Below are positions 22,696 through 33,418 of a stretch of 64,000 bases of DNA, one piece after another. This stretch comes from Cadophora sp. MPI-SDFR-AT-0126. Its lineage: Eukaryota; Ascomycota; Leotiomycetes; Helotiales; Ploettnerulaceae. Position numbers and translations under genes: made by a program. The stretch lies in assembly GCA_020747065.1 (NCBI GenBank), contig JAGMVK010000006.1, forward strand, positions 2,728,001 through 2,792,000. Direction: 5' to 3'. The notes below the pieces were generated by a model that was not told the DNA's origin, made no database searches, and was given only the letters and a program-made list of their open reading frames with translations. Position 1 is the first letter of the stretch, and each line of letters opens with the position of its first letter.

Positions 22696-23803
22696 TCATG
22701 CTTTGTGACCAGCCTTCATCTCAACAGCTTGAGATATCAAATCCACCACAGTTTCCTTGAACGGTCTGTAGGTAATTCCAAGTTCCTTGGAAGCCGTCAC
22801 TCCATCAAGCCCGTGCGAATCATCCACAGTCTGCACTTCTTCCGAAATGATCCCTTTGCTGTCGGCAAAGCTCTCTCTAATGATATCAGCAGCCTGTGCA
22901 TAAGAGAAGCGCTCCGGAGAAGCTACGACAAATCTCTTATTCCCAGCTTCAGGTCTAAACAGTGCCTCCACATGCGCCTCTGCTAAGTCTCTGACATCCA
23001 CCCAAAATGGCACTCTAGCAACAGGCAATGGTTCCCCACTAGCAACATTCCACAACATCTTGTTCGACTCGTTGAGCTTCTCGACGCCATCAACAGGATG
23101 AACAACCGGACCAAAAGTCATTGGCGGACACAAAGTCACGATGTCAAATTTAGACTTCTTCTCCTTGACATAATTCCAGGATTCCAGTTCGGCGAATTTC
23201 TTGGATCCTCGGTACGCCACGACTGCGCTCGTGTTTGGGTCAATTGACTCCTCGTAGGTGAGGGGATTCCAATCTTCAGCTGTGTACGTGAAGTAAGGTG
23301 GTGCTTTTCTATTGATATCCATGACTGCCGCAAAGGAAGACGTAGTCACAATGCGGTGGATGCTGCTGTTGGTGGCAGCTTCGAGTATCGAGCGAACGCC
23401 ATTTATAGCGGGAAGAATGAGTTCCTTCTCATTATCCTTCGTATCGTATGTGAATGGCTTTGAAATGTTAAGTTGCTTTCTCCAAAATTACAAATGAGAA
23501 CTTACACTCGCGACATGGATCACGGCATCGACGCCCTTGACGGCGTCCTCGAATACCCCACTCTTCTCAAAATCTTCAATCTGCACAAAATCAATCTGCG
23601 ATGCAAATTGTGGCCGGGCTTGCATCATAGCCTCTCCTTTTTGTAGTGATCGAGTTGCTCCTCGGACCTTAACGCCTCGATTCAGGAGGACGTCAACGAC
23701 GTGAGCTCCGATGAAGCCTGTGGCTCCCGTGACGAGTACGTATCTATGGTTGTCAGCTGATGCTCGTTGACCTAGAGAGCTAAGTGGCTCACGATGGCAG
23801 CAT
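22696..23803 (-). CDS. Extended SDR, NAD-dependent epimerase/ketoreductase
   Basis: Three exons (23803-23793, 23743-23506, 23457-22696) give 336 aa. The first exon is only 11 nt (ATG plus eight bases), and its junction creates the start of the first beta strand (LPSYVLVTGATGFIGAHVV). The introns are 49 and 48 bp. The motifs are GATGFIG (about 10-16), an AVIHVASP strand, TTSSFAAV, the active-site Y-x3-K in AYRGSK (Tyr 165, Lys 169) and TLCPPMTFGP. This is the fungal Gre2-like/dihydroflavonol-reductase group, which uses NADPH to reduce aldehydes or ketones in the cytosol. The substrate is unknown. It is convergent with the esterase gene, about 220 bp apart. Confidence 0.88.
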
Positions 23804-25398
23804 TTTTTGAACTTCAAGTTGGAGGCTTTGACGGGACTTCCTCAACGTCCTCTTGACGCAGCATCTGACAACAGAAGGCTGAAGGATGATTGGCGTCATG
23901 TAAATCTTGCTGTGGATCGCTGGACATTTCGCTGTCAATTCAGCCTAAATTAAGCGAGAACTTCCCTCTTTCACAAGAAAACAACTCTGCAACTTCCTGT
24001 GCTTAAGTCTCGCCATCGGCAGCGTAGAAAATCTCCAATTTTTGAATTGTCGTCCCACGCGAATGAATGAATTTACAAGTGTTATCCCACATGAAGAAAA
24101 GACGCCATACTCATGGGATGCCGACTTCCAGCAAATTGGATCTAGACATAAATAAACGCTCCCATCGGATCCTCCGCAGCATATACGAGTAAGTGGGTTT
24201 GGCAGACAGATGGACATGGATCGAGTGTGAATACCTTCCATCCTCGCCCAACTGGTGGTTATGGTCCTGATGAAAATGCAAGATACTATAGGTAAATCTT
24301 GCTGCCAAAATGTCCATGTTAGTTGAAGTTTTCGAGTTTCTGGTTCGGCCGAGGTGCTTCACGTGTTTCTCAGTCAACTTTTCTTCCCTGTATGGACTGC
24401 ATAGATCGTTTCTTTCCCTCTCCCTCGAACTCCTAGCACATGCAATTATTGATCTGTGTATTGCAAATTTTTTTGCAATTGCTCAATGAAACTACTGGAA
24501 TGCAAAAGAACTTCACATGATTTTATCTTCATATCTATTGCATTCGCGTCTTTGTTTACACATTTCTCACTTGTCTGGAGATGTTTCGCCAGAAGCTTCG
24601 ACTTCGTACGATGACGATTGTCACAAACGTAAAGTCTTTATTCGAATGCAAGTATATCAGCTTAGACTCATCCAAGCCAAAACCACATTGCTTCCTCACT
24701 GCAACTCTCACTGCACCTCTCGGAAGATACTCCACAATAAGACTCTGACGCCCAGATCGCTGAGATTAGCGTGGAAGCTCCTCTCTTTCATCAACGGCGG
24801 CAAAATTCATGGATCACCACAATTTTTGATACAAAATCACGACACGCTAGAGAGTGCAACGTGGTTGGTAGAACTCAGTCGAACAAATTGCCACCCCGAG
24901 ATGTGGGTGTATCTTGCGGCATCGGACAACGACGATGAAGGATTGAGGGAGTTCTGTCGGGGGAAAGACTGTTTAGCTGAATCATGGGGAACAGAGGAAT
25001 AATTGGAAGATTGAGTATTTTGTGAAGATTGGTATGAGGTTGGTCTGCAAGATTCATGATCGTCACTGGGATTGTGCGATCATTGAGAAGAAGGGTTGAT
25101 GACGAAGATTTCTGCTTTGTGTCCGAGAAGGCTCGGATCTCTTATGAATGGCAGAGGGGAAATGTATTTAAGACCGCGGTGGCGGACTGGACGGCCGGAC
25201 AACGACATAGCTAGACCTCCTTGGATAATCTCCAATGTAAGACGAAATAATATTCAACAAAATGTACAGAAATGGTACTGAGAATATGTGAACGAAGAGA
25301 ACCATCAAATCTCTAGCCATAAGCAATCGAAATACTGTCTTTCCTTCTATCAAGAAGTGTGTGCTATCTGTCAAGTGTTGATCCTGGCCATCAATAAT
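23804..25398. other. Intergenic
   Basis: Promoter of the SDR gene, then about 1.4 kb without recognisable genes. An open frame at 24517-25002 on the plus strand (161 codons) starts with ATG but shows no family motif or clear codon bias, so I do not call it a gene. Confidence 0.4.
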
Positions 25399-25424
25399 GA
25401 AATTACCCCGCAGTACCCCGCACT
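25399..25424 (+). repeat. Left arm of a ~30-bp inverted repeat
   Basis: TGAAATTACCCCGC followed by AGTACCCCGCACT. The reverse complement of 28384-28414 reads the same with one 3-nt gap and about four mismatches. Each arm holds two direct TACCCCGC-type units. The arms bracket a 3-kb segment with an alpha/beta hydrolase relic, a minus-strand relic and the secreted GMC gene. No target-site duplication was found. Confidence 0.65.
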
Positions 25425-25544
25425 TAAGTGAACTTCACCATTACAGGAGTCTCTCGCTTAATTTCAGTGTTTGGAACCTTACAGTAAGCACTAACAACCA
25501 TCAAGAAACCTCTAGATTTTCACTTGATAACCATTTCAAGATCT

Positions 25545-25760
25545 ACAAAAGTTGTCTTGTTCGTATCAGTTGTTCAAGTCGATGGACTTGATTCTCTTCG
25601 AGACGAATGTTTTTCCTGCGCCGAGAAACTGAAAGCTGCTGGAGTGAAGGTTCAGCTTGAGCAATCTAACGCATTGATCTACATACTCACTCGATTGCCA
25701 GCGACGAAGGCATGTTTTGATGGCACGGTCAACTTTGTACAGGATTTTTTGTACAGGATT
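25545..25760 (+). pseudogene. C-terminal relic of an alpha/beta hydrolase (HSL type)
   Basis: The frame reads VDGLDSLRDE, then AEKLKAAGVKVQLE, then LPATKACFDGTVNFVQDFL. These match the end of hormone-sensitive-lipase-type alpha/beta hydrolases, where GLDPLRDE carries the catalytic Asp and a conserved H-G/A-F follows about 25 residues later. Here that His segment is replaced by an unrelated stretch (ALIYILT), and no N-terminal half with the HGGG or GDSAGG motifs lies upstream. The gene is therefore a truncated, decayed remnant. Confidence 0.6.
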
Positions 25761-25833
25761 TTGTGCTTGAATGCAATGCATCCTATGCCCTCATATTTCT
25801 TTTTTGTTTTCCTCGTGGTACATCAACAATCCC

Positions 25834-26055
25834 TCACTCTTTAGCGAGCTGGGCCAATGTCGTGTATCGAGTCTCATCTCCGATTTTGACATGCATCTCG
25901 CATGCACGGATCATCTTCAATGCCAAGGTGCCATCCATCAAATCTAGCTTCCGTCCGATGATGAGCACCAGTCGTTCGTAATAAAATCTGGCACCGAATC
26001 GGGATTGTAACTGCTTCTGTAGTCGCCCAGATACCAGGGACGGCCCGAGCAGGCA
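25834..26055 (-). pseudogene. Unidentified coding relic
   Basis: An uninterrupted minus-strand frame of 73 codons ends in a stop, without a start codon of its own; an in-frame TGA precedes it and coding-like sequence continues beyond that. The residues are strongly protein-like: RFGARFYYERLVLIIGRKLD, then ALKMIRACEMHVKIGDETRY. I do not recognise the family. It looks like the 3' end of a gene whose 5' part has been lost or broken. The rest of 25760-26435 holds nothing I can name. Confidence 0.35.
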
Positions 26056-26435
26056 TCATGCAGAACAGACTACAACCCGATCGTCCTCAACCCCGCGTCC
26101 GACGTCCAATCTCAAGCCCTGATGCGATGTCTGTATGTACACCGCCACCGCCGTACACTGAAACTCATAATATTCCTTGCCAGCAACCCATTAAAGTTTT
26201 CAAGGCCCCCTGTGACACTTGCTTTACCGACGAAGATGACTGCAGTAGGGCTAGAATATCCCGACATGATTCGATGGAACCCCTCGCACTACGGAGATCC
26301 TCCATGCCTTCTGCATTTTGGCAAAATTGCGTTTTTAGGTTCATAAAGGTACAGGTATCCGCACTTATGTTCTTCCATTCGAGTGTCACATTTGCTTCAA
26401 TCAATGAGTCTGCTCGATAAGCTCAAAAGTCCGAA

Positions 26436-28285
26436 ATGAGTTCTTCGCTTGTTAAAGTACTGCTGAGCGTAATTCTGTGTGCTTGTGGGGCATTTGCAAA
26501 CCCAGAAGCCTATGACTACGTGAGTAAAAGGACTCTCGTTCAGCGAACAAAAATCTCAAGCAAATATAGATCATCGTCGGCGGAGGAACAGCCGGCCTCG
26601 CACTCTCAACCCGCCTTAGCCAAGGGCTCCCAAATTCCAAAATCCTCGTCATCGAAGCAGGTCCCTCCGCCCTAGACGAACTCAACATCAACATCCCCGG
26701 CAAGAAAGGTTCCACACTCGGCACAAAATATGACTGGAATTTCACCACCACCCCACAAGAAGGTTTGAAAGGACGAGTGCTGGCTCAGAATCGAGGAAAA
26801 GTCCTGGGAGGTTCATCAGCGTTGAATCTTATGACGTACGATCGTTCATCCGAGCACGAGTATGATGGCTGGGAAGAAGTTGGTAATCCGGGATGGAGCT
26901 GGAGCAATTTCCTGAAGATGATGAATCGCTCACAGAATTTCACCAGCGCGAATACGGAGTGGTATAGCGATGCCGGAGCAAGCACGAAAGGTCCGATTCG
27001 CGGCACGATCAATCGCTTCATCCCGGCTCAGCAAGCAGGATGGGTTCCTGCTTTGAATGCTTTGGGCGTGGAGACGAATAAAGAATATCTGGGTGGAAAT
27101 CTGTTGGGCGTTTCTTATTCGCCTGGAAGTATCGATCCGACGCATTATAATCGCTCGTACAGTGCGAACGGATATCTGCCTCTTGCTGGTCCCAGGCATA
27201 CCGTTTTGACAAATACGAGAGTGGCCAAGGTCAATCTCAAGAAAGTCAGACAGAGCTACACAGCCACTGGAGTCACTCTGACGAATGGAACTATCCTCAC
27301 TGCAAGCCGAGAAGTAATCCTCTCGGCAGGCTCGTTTCAAAGTCCAGGTCTACTTGAAACCTCGGGCATCGGCAAGAAATCAATTCTTGAAGGGGCTGGT
27401 ATCACTCAATTAATCAACCTCCCTGCCGTTGGCGAGAATCTTCAAGACCACATTCGCATCCAGACCTCGTATCAACTGAAGGATAATTTCACATCTTTCG
27501 ATATCCTCAGATACAACACTACCTATGCTGCCGAGCAGCTTCAGCTGTGGATCGATGGCAAGTACTCCCTTTACGACTACACCGGCAGTGCATATACATT
27601 CCAAACCTGGCAGCAGGCCGGAGTGGATAACTCCAAGTTCATTGAGCTCGCCAAAACCGCAATCAGCAACTCCTCTCACCCAGCGGACAAAAAAATGCTA
27701 CAGTGGCTTTCAGCTCAGACAGTCCCTCAGCTCGAAGTCATCGGCAGCGACGGCTACACAGGAGTGAAAGGCTACCCAGCCGTCGGAACACCACTCTACG
27801 GAAAAGGCTTCTGGACAAACATCGCAGCAGTGATGCACCCCCTCAGTCGTGGCAGCGTACACATCAACGCTACCGATCCACTAGGCAAACCCATCATCGA
27901 CCCCAACTACCTCAGCAACGAACACGACGTCCAAGCCGCCATCGCAGCAGCCAAGAAGTGCCGACAAATCGCGCTCACTCCTCCCATGAGCGATGTCTGG
28001 GTGTCCGAATACGAGCCAGGTCTTGATAGAGTGAACACGGATGCTGAATGGCGGGATTTCGTGTTGAACACTACGTTGAGTATTTACCATCCTGTTGGAA
28101 CATGCTCTATGCTTCCGAAGAAGGATGGAGGTGTTGTGGATTCCAAGTTGAAGGTTTATGGAACTACGAATGTCAGAGTTGTGGATGCGAGTATCATTCC
28201 AGTGTTGATTTCGGCTCATTTGCAGACGGCTGTGTATGGGATTGCGGAGATGGCTGCAGAGATCATCATTAGTGCAGCTAGATAG
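26436..28285 (+). CDS. Secreted GMC-family FAD oxidoreductase
   Basis: Two exons, 26436-26519 and 26570-28285 (50-bp intron, phase 0), encode 599 aa. The first exon is essentially the signal peptide (LLSVILCACGAFA, cleavage before NPEAYDY). The mature protein opens with the FAD ADP-binding motif IIVGGGTAGLALSTRL, then E-A-G, the GMC signature GKVLGGSSALN (about 106-116) and the second signature SAGSFQSPGLLE..SGIG. Near the C-terminus is YHPVGTCSM (His about 535), and DASIIP with SAHLQT follows (His about 578); a His-His pair is typical of glucose-oxidase/aryl-alcohol-oxidase-type enzymes. It probably oxidises an alcohol or sugar outside the cell, producing H2O2. The gene sits between the inverted repeats noted at 25399 and 28384. 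Confidence 0.92.
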
Positions 28286-28383
28286 TCAAACTTCGACTTA
28301 GATTTGCTGACTAGCTTGTTCAATTATACGAAGACTTAAAGGATTAGCTCGCTTCAGTGTTCCGTACTTCAGTTGATGTTGTT

Positions 28384-28414
28384 CAGTGCGGGGTACTAAT
28401 GCGGGGTGATTTCC
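28384..28414 (-). repeat. Right arm of the ~30-bp inverted repeat
   Basis: Plus-strand sequence is cagtgcggggtac, then taatgcggggtgatttcc. It mirrors 25399-25424. It lies between the two convergent GMC genes, about 100 bp past the stop of the first. The 28286-28667 interval has no other recognisable element. GCGGGG also fits the CreA/Mig1 binding consensus, an alternative reading of the motif. Confidence 0.65.
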
Positions 28415-28667
28415 AGGCACTGCCGCCTCCTGGAAACAATGTCGCCTAACTGTATTTACATTGCGATTCGCAGCAGGCGTCTCACTTTGCAGGTGGTGTA
28501 TTGTACGACAGTAGACAGATCACCTGGAATCTAAACCAAAGTACCCGCATCCGATGCAGCGACTTCAAGAATATGGATATTAATCGCATCGGATCTGGAT
28601 CTATCAATATAAACTGTTCATCAGGGAATACTACGAAATTTCAACGCTCTGCTCCCTGTTCACTGCC

Positions 28668-30675
28668 CTAGGAACTCGCCAATCCCAATTCCCTCGCAAT
28701 AATATCTGCCCCCTTCTCTCCGATCACCAACGCGGTGTTATTGGTATTCGCACCAACATTCTCAGGGGCGATACTGAGATCAATCACTTTCAGTCCCTCC
28801 ACTCCATAAACACTAAGACTCTCATCTACCACTCCCATCTTCTCTCTCGGCGCCATCTTTGCCGTCCCGAGCGAGTGCCAAGTCGTGTTGATATTCTCGC
28901 GAAGGAATCGCTCGATAACATTGTCATCTTCGGCAGAGTAGACGATATCTTCAGTGATATTGACTTCCTGGCCGATGTCAAGATCCAAGAGGGCGGCTTG
29001 CGAACCTGGAGAGAATTTGGGATGGGTGATGGCGAGTTCACCGCGGTACATCTTTGTTCGTCGCATGATCTCGCGTTGTACCTTATATTGCCATATGTGT
29101 GCTTTCATATCGAAGTCGTGCTCGTCAGAGAGGTACCCTGGGTTGAACCTTGGTGAATCGGAAAGACTGGGACCGGTGACGTGAATGCTGCCGCGAGAGT
29201 AGGGATATGCACTGTAGCTCGCAACGGCAATGAACTCTCCAGATACATGCTCTAGTCTAGGGGCGAAGAATCTATTCATGGTTAGAACATCGCGTTTGAG
29301 TGTTTAGGAGACCATACCCTCCAATCAAAGCAAGAAGTCCAAGTGGCTTCGACGGCTCGTTCCTGAAGTCTTTCTCCCAAGCGGCTTGAAACGCTGGGCC
29401 AAAAGCGGCGACCTTAGATTCGGTTGGACGCAATTTCGCAGCGACATCGACCATGTTCCATCGCACATTGGGATCTCCCTTGTCGATTGCCTCATCTAAT
29501 GTCTGAATTGCCCCGAGAAGAGCATTGTTGGTTTCGTGCAATTTCAGAGAGGTCTTGTAGACAGGGAAGATTCCAGTATGATCCTGGTATGCGTGGCCAA
29601 CTCCGGGAACATCAGCAACGATTGGTACTGAGGCTTGTTGAAGGATGTCTGGATTTCCAATTCCTGATCTCTCGAGTATCAGGGGACTACCGCAAGCTCC
29701 AGCTGAGACCACAACCAGTTTTCTAGCTTTGACGATTGAAGGACTTGACTTCGCATCTGGCTGGAATGATGGATTTGATGTGAATTCAACGCCATTTGCC
29801 CTCTTGTCCCCGTCAAACAAGACCCGAACGACCTGTGACTCAACCAGGACATGGATATTGTGATGGTTGCCATCGTTGAGAAGCGGATGCAAGTACACGT
29901 GGGCAGAATCTTGTCGCTTTCCCTCCGGTGAGATATATCGCAACCAGCGGCTCACTCCATTGTTCGATTCAAGATCTTGTAGGTCAGTAATCTCAGGGAA
30001 TCCGACTTTGGCGGCAGCAGTGATGAAGTCTTGTTCCGACCTTTTCTCTCGATAACCTCCATCTGAAACGTGAATAGGTCCATCAAAGCCATGTAGTTCT
30101 GGTTTACCAGGTCCGTGATATGTTTCAAGCTGTACAAGTTAGCGCCAGATAAAAGTTACAGATGAGAAGTTGCCAAACCTTCTTCAGATAAGGTATCATT
30201 TCCTTCGCACTCCATCCAGGAGTCTTCCATGAGTTAAAGTCGCATCCTTGGGCTCTCGTATACCTGCACTCGTCAGAATAGCCACATGTGCCCCAGATCA
30301 TATACATACATCATGTAGTTTATAGACGAACCTCCACCAAGCACACCACCGCTTGGAACAACAGGAGATCTTCCAGCCAGATGTTCCGACTTCTCGCCTT
30401 GCCAAAACATTGCTGTCGTGCTACCAGGGACAATGTTATGCAAAGCCACACCGGGGTTGACGATTCTTGGATCATCGAAGTTGTTCTGGCCGCCTTCGAT
30501 GACAAGAATTTCGAGGTTTGGATCTGCGGCAGCGAGCCTGCCTGCGATGACGCATCCTGCTGTTCCGCCTGCGAGTGTCAGTTGTGGATACTAAGTCAGG
30601 GCACGAGATAGAACCTCCAGCGATGATGATATCGACTTCTCTGAGCTCCTCGGGAAGCTGGTTGTAGAGAGGCAT
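28668..30675 (-). CDS. Alcohol-oxidase-like GMC oxidoreductase
   Basis: Five exons (30675-30615, 30568-30310, 30263-30179, 30129-29318, 29271-28668) with 46-49-bp introns give 606 aa. It has no signal peptide. DIIIAGGGTAGCVIAGRL binds FAD, and VLGGGSSINYMMY with a following TRAQGCDFNSWKTPGWS is the form seen in peroxisomal/cytosolic methanol (alcohol) oxidases. RGSIHVTGP marks the substrate-binding domain, and HSLGTAKM (His about 538) with NTNNTALVIGE (Asn about 581) forms the His/Asn catalytic pair of that subfamily. The last residues LASS are not a standard PTS1 tripeptide. It likely oxidises a primary alcohol to an aldehyde with O2. It converges on the secreted GMC gene but belongs to a different subfamily, so the two are not recent duplicates. 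Confidence 0.9.
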
Positions 30676-31456
30676 GTTGTCTTTGTAATTTTGGATGTCA
30701 GGATTCAGCGTGAAGTTTGCGTGAAGTTCAAAGGTGAGGGGTTATCTTATTTGAAATTTGTGATGTGTGGGACAGGAAATTGTGTAACAAAGCACAACAT
30801 ACATGCGGAACGGACAGTCGGTAACACAAGTCGGCGTTTTCGGGAAGGTGCGAAGAGAACCGAGCATCCACATGAAAGCACCAATCCAAGACTTTGAACA
30901 AGACACACTGGGCTAAATGCTGTGCTTTCACTCTGACTAGATAGATAGAAGCAACTGAGAATTGAACGTGCCAAAGGCATTACTTGAAGTGCTCACGACT
31001 TCAGAACGAGGTACCTCCAGCAGAAAAGTCGGTGATCATGGAATTCCTCTCTGTTCAATGCATGAAATCTTCAAGTTAATAAAATAAAACTTCTAGCGTT
31101 AACCAGATTGATGCCTGGCTGTCATCCCTTCAGTCCCGCGTGATGCCAATTTTTTCCCAGCCACTCCTGTGTTGGACAAAAAGTCTACGTCCTGCAAAAT
31201 TTGGTTGCGAGATGTAATCATGCAGCATACAAGAGTCTGTACCATACAAGTCTACGGCATGCGAATTCAGTTACAATATATAAAATCCCATGTTGCGGCA
31301 TATGAGTTGTGGTTGCGGCATACAAACTTGCGGCATATAAATTTCAGTCGCTGCACCCATCACTCTAAAAACGATCGCGGAAGCAAAAAATTGTCGGTAT
31401 CTTGGGGAGTGCATGCATACAGTGGAAGTCAGTGGTACAAAGTGATACGCTCCTGA
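30676..31456. other. Intergenic with short repeated motif
   Basis: Upstream region of the alcohol-oxidase-like gene. At 31292-31337 the decamer TTGCGGCATA occurs three times with 16-20-bp spacing, and similar CGGCAT/CAGCAT words lie just before it. No coding sequence was recognised. Confidence 0.45.
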
Positions 31457-31729
31457 GTCCACGATCTCGTCGACTCACCCGTTGTCAAATACCACATCGC
31501 AACACATTCGATGGTCGAGCTCTGCGAAAGCATGAAGTCTGCTGGCCCGGACTTGGTCTCTTTTGTCGATGTAAGTTCTGCGGTAGACGTGAAGGGGAGC
31601 TTTGGTTGGCATTTTTGTATCGAGGCGTTGCCTGAGCAGTTTTTCGATGCAGAGGCAGGAGACGTGAAGTTTAGTTACTTGGACAGAGGAGCTGTGAAGG
31701 ACAATACGAAATTCATCGAGCAGGCTTAA
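31457..31729 (+). CDS. Short open segment, possible gene fragment
   Basis: An open frame of 90 codons ends at 31729; the first ATG is at 31511. The text is protein-like (CESMKSAGPDLVSFVDV, GSFGWHFCIEALPEQFFDAE) but I recognise no family and no upstream exon. A GTAAGT at 31570 could instead be an intron donor. Treat it as a possible fragment or small hypothetical gene. Confidence 0.2.
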   Translation, partial: VHDLVDSPVVKYHIATHSMVELCESMKSAGPDLVSFVDVSSAVDVKGSFGWHFCIEALPEQFFDAEAGDVKFSYLDRGAVKDNTKFIEQA

Positions 31730-33418
31730 AGACCGTCAAACTTCTGATTTCTCCGTGGTGTCTCGGTGATAAGTTCCAAGGATTGAGTTGACATGTGGTT
31801 TTGGAGGGTGAAAAAGTACTTCTCTTCTTGTGGGTGAGTTTTTCTTGTAGGAGAGCAGTAATTCTGCTCGCCCAAGTAGAATGGGAACTGCGAATTTTCA
31901 ATGAGCAGTCTCATTCTCATGCCAAAATTGCCTGGCAGAACTTCAAATGCGTTTATCATCTTAACGAACATCTAGATCTCTGCTTCATGAAAGACATCTG
32001 AAGCTTCTCTCAATGAGGTTGGCCTCATGACCATGAACCTCAAAGTCCTCCGCCCAGCGAATCGTCTCATTCCTCGCTTACAGCTGTCGCCCTATTCTCC
32101 AAATCACATCTGCGAACAAGGTCACAAACACAAAAGTACCGCTCGAAAATAAATCTACACTATTCAAAGCACATCCCATTCCTTCAAAACCCTCCCTCCA
32201 CGGATATATTCCAGGCACCGTCCCCCCTCTAGCGAAGGCTGAGCACAACATAAAATCTCGGCAACCCATCCATCGTCGCTTGGCACCGTGGGGTCCTCGC
32301 ACCTGATTCGCTAAGCATTCAGGGGAAGCGAGCCTAGCGCAGGATCGAAAAAGCCCCTCCCTTCCCTCGTGCAACCATTGGAATGGATGGACGGCCTATC
32401 AAGCACGCGGTTTTTATAATTAGGCTCTGTTTTCTGCTTCAGCCTCGCGGGGGGTCTGCTTAGTTGTTGATCTTGGAGATCTTGAGGGAGATCAGACGGT
32501 TGTCGACGCCATGTCAACATTCTGATTCGTTCGCAAGTCGTATTCCTTTCAACCCCTCACCCTTCCGCCTCGTGTGCCTGCAAGTCATGTTATTTAGACC
32601 CTCGATATTCGAACCGTCACTTCAGCCTCACGACCGGTCTTCTTGTCTGTAGATCTAGGACCATGAAGAGGAAATCTTAGACGATGGCACCTGTAAGTCA
32701 GTCTGTAACGTAACCATTCCATTCATCTAGTCTCTTGAATGACTTGGGAATCTGCCTTACTTGCAGGACGTCGTTGTTTTCAATATCCAGATTGTTGTAT
32801 TCCCGTACCGATAAGTTGTACCGATATCCCTCCCGAGCTGAACGCCAGGAGCCGCCGGCCCCTTTCTCCGCAGCACGGGATGATCCTGCGAGCACAAAAT
32901 CACTTCACCTTCAGATTGATTTGCATAGTTCACATTCCTTTCTACCTTGGCATTACTCCCTCGTGCAAACTTTGAGAGATCAAGTGGTTTGGATGTACTT
33001 TGATTGGTATGAAGGATGCACGAATAAAGAATTCAGGTGCAGACGAAGGGCCTTGGCAAGGCAGGATGCCTTGAAATGTTCAGCTCAGTTTGTTTAGCAC
33101 GCGGAGAATCTCCATGTGATGACCCGTGTCTAAAGATAATCTTGACCCTATTCAGGGAAATACAATGCTTGGAGAGGGGACAATGGATGGAGATGGAGAG
33201 TTGAAGGTAGGTGGAATGAATGGGGATACTGTCCACTGAAAAGTATAAGAAGGGACGTTTCCACCGTCGAAATCAACATCTCATCAGCAACAGCAGCTTC
33301 TTCATTCACATCAACAACACAAACATCATACCTCACTGATCCACTTCACACTCTCCCAAGAAATACACTTTCTTCCAAAACACAACCATAAATCTCTACC
33401 TTACACCCCATCCTCAAA
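31730..33418. other. Intergenic
   Basis: No supported gene. The last 200 bp before 33419 are the promoter and leader of the secreted-peptide gene: a TATA-like AAGTATAAGAAG at about 33240 followed by a CA-rich, T-poor leader typical of a strongly expressed fungal transcript. Confidence 0.4.

Noticed and set aside
24517..25002. 161-codon open frame on the plus strand
   Set aside because: It starts with ATG but has no motif, signal peptide or clear coding bias, and its flanks show no exon structure.
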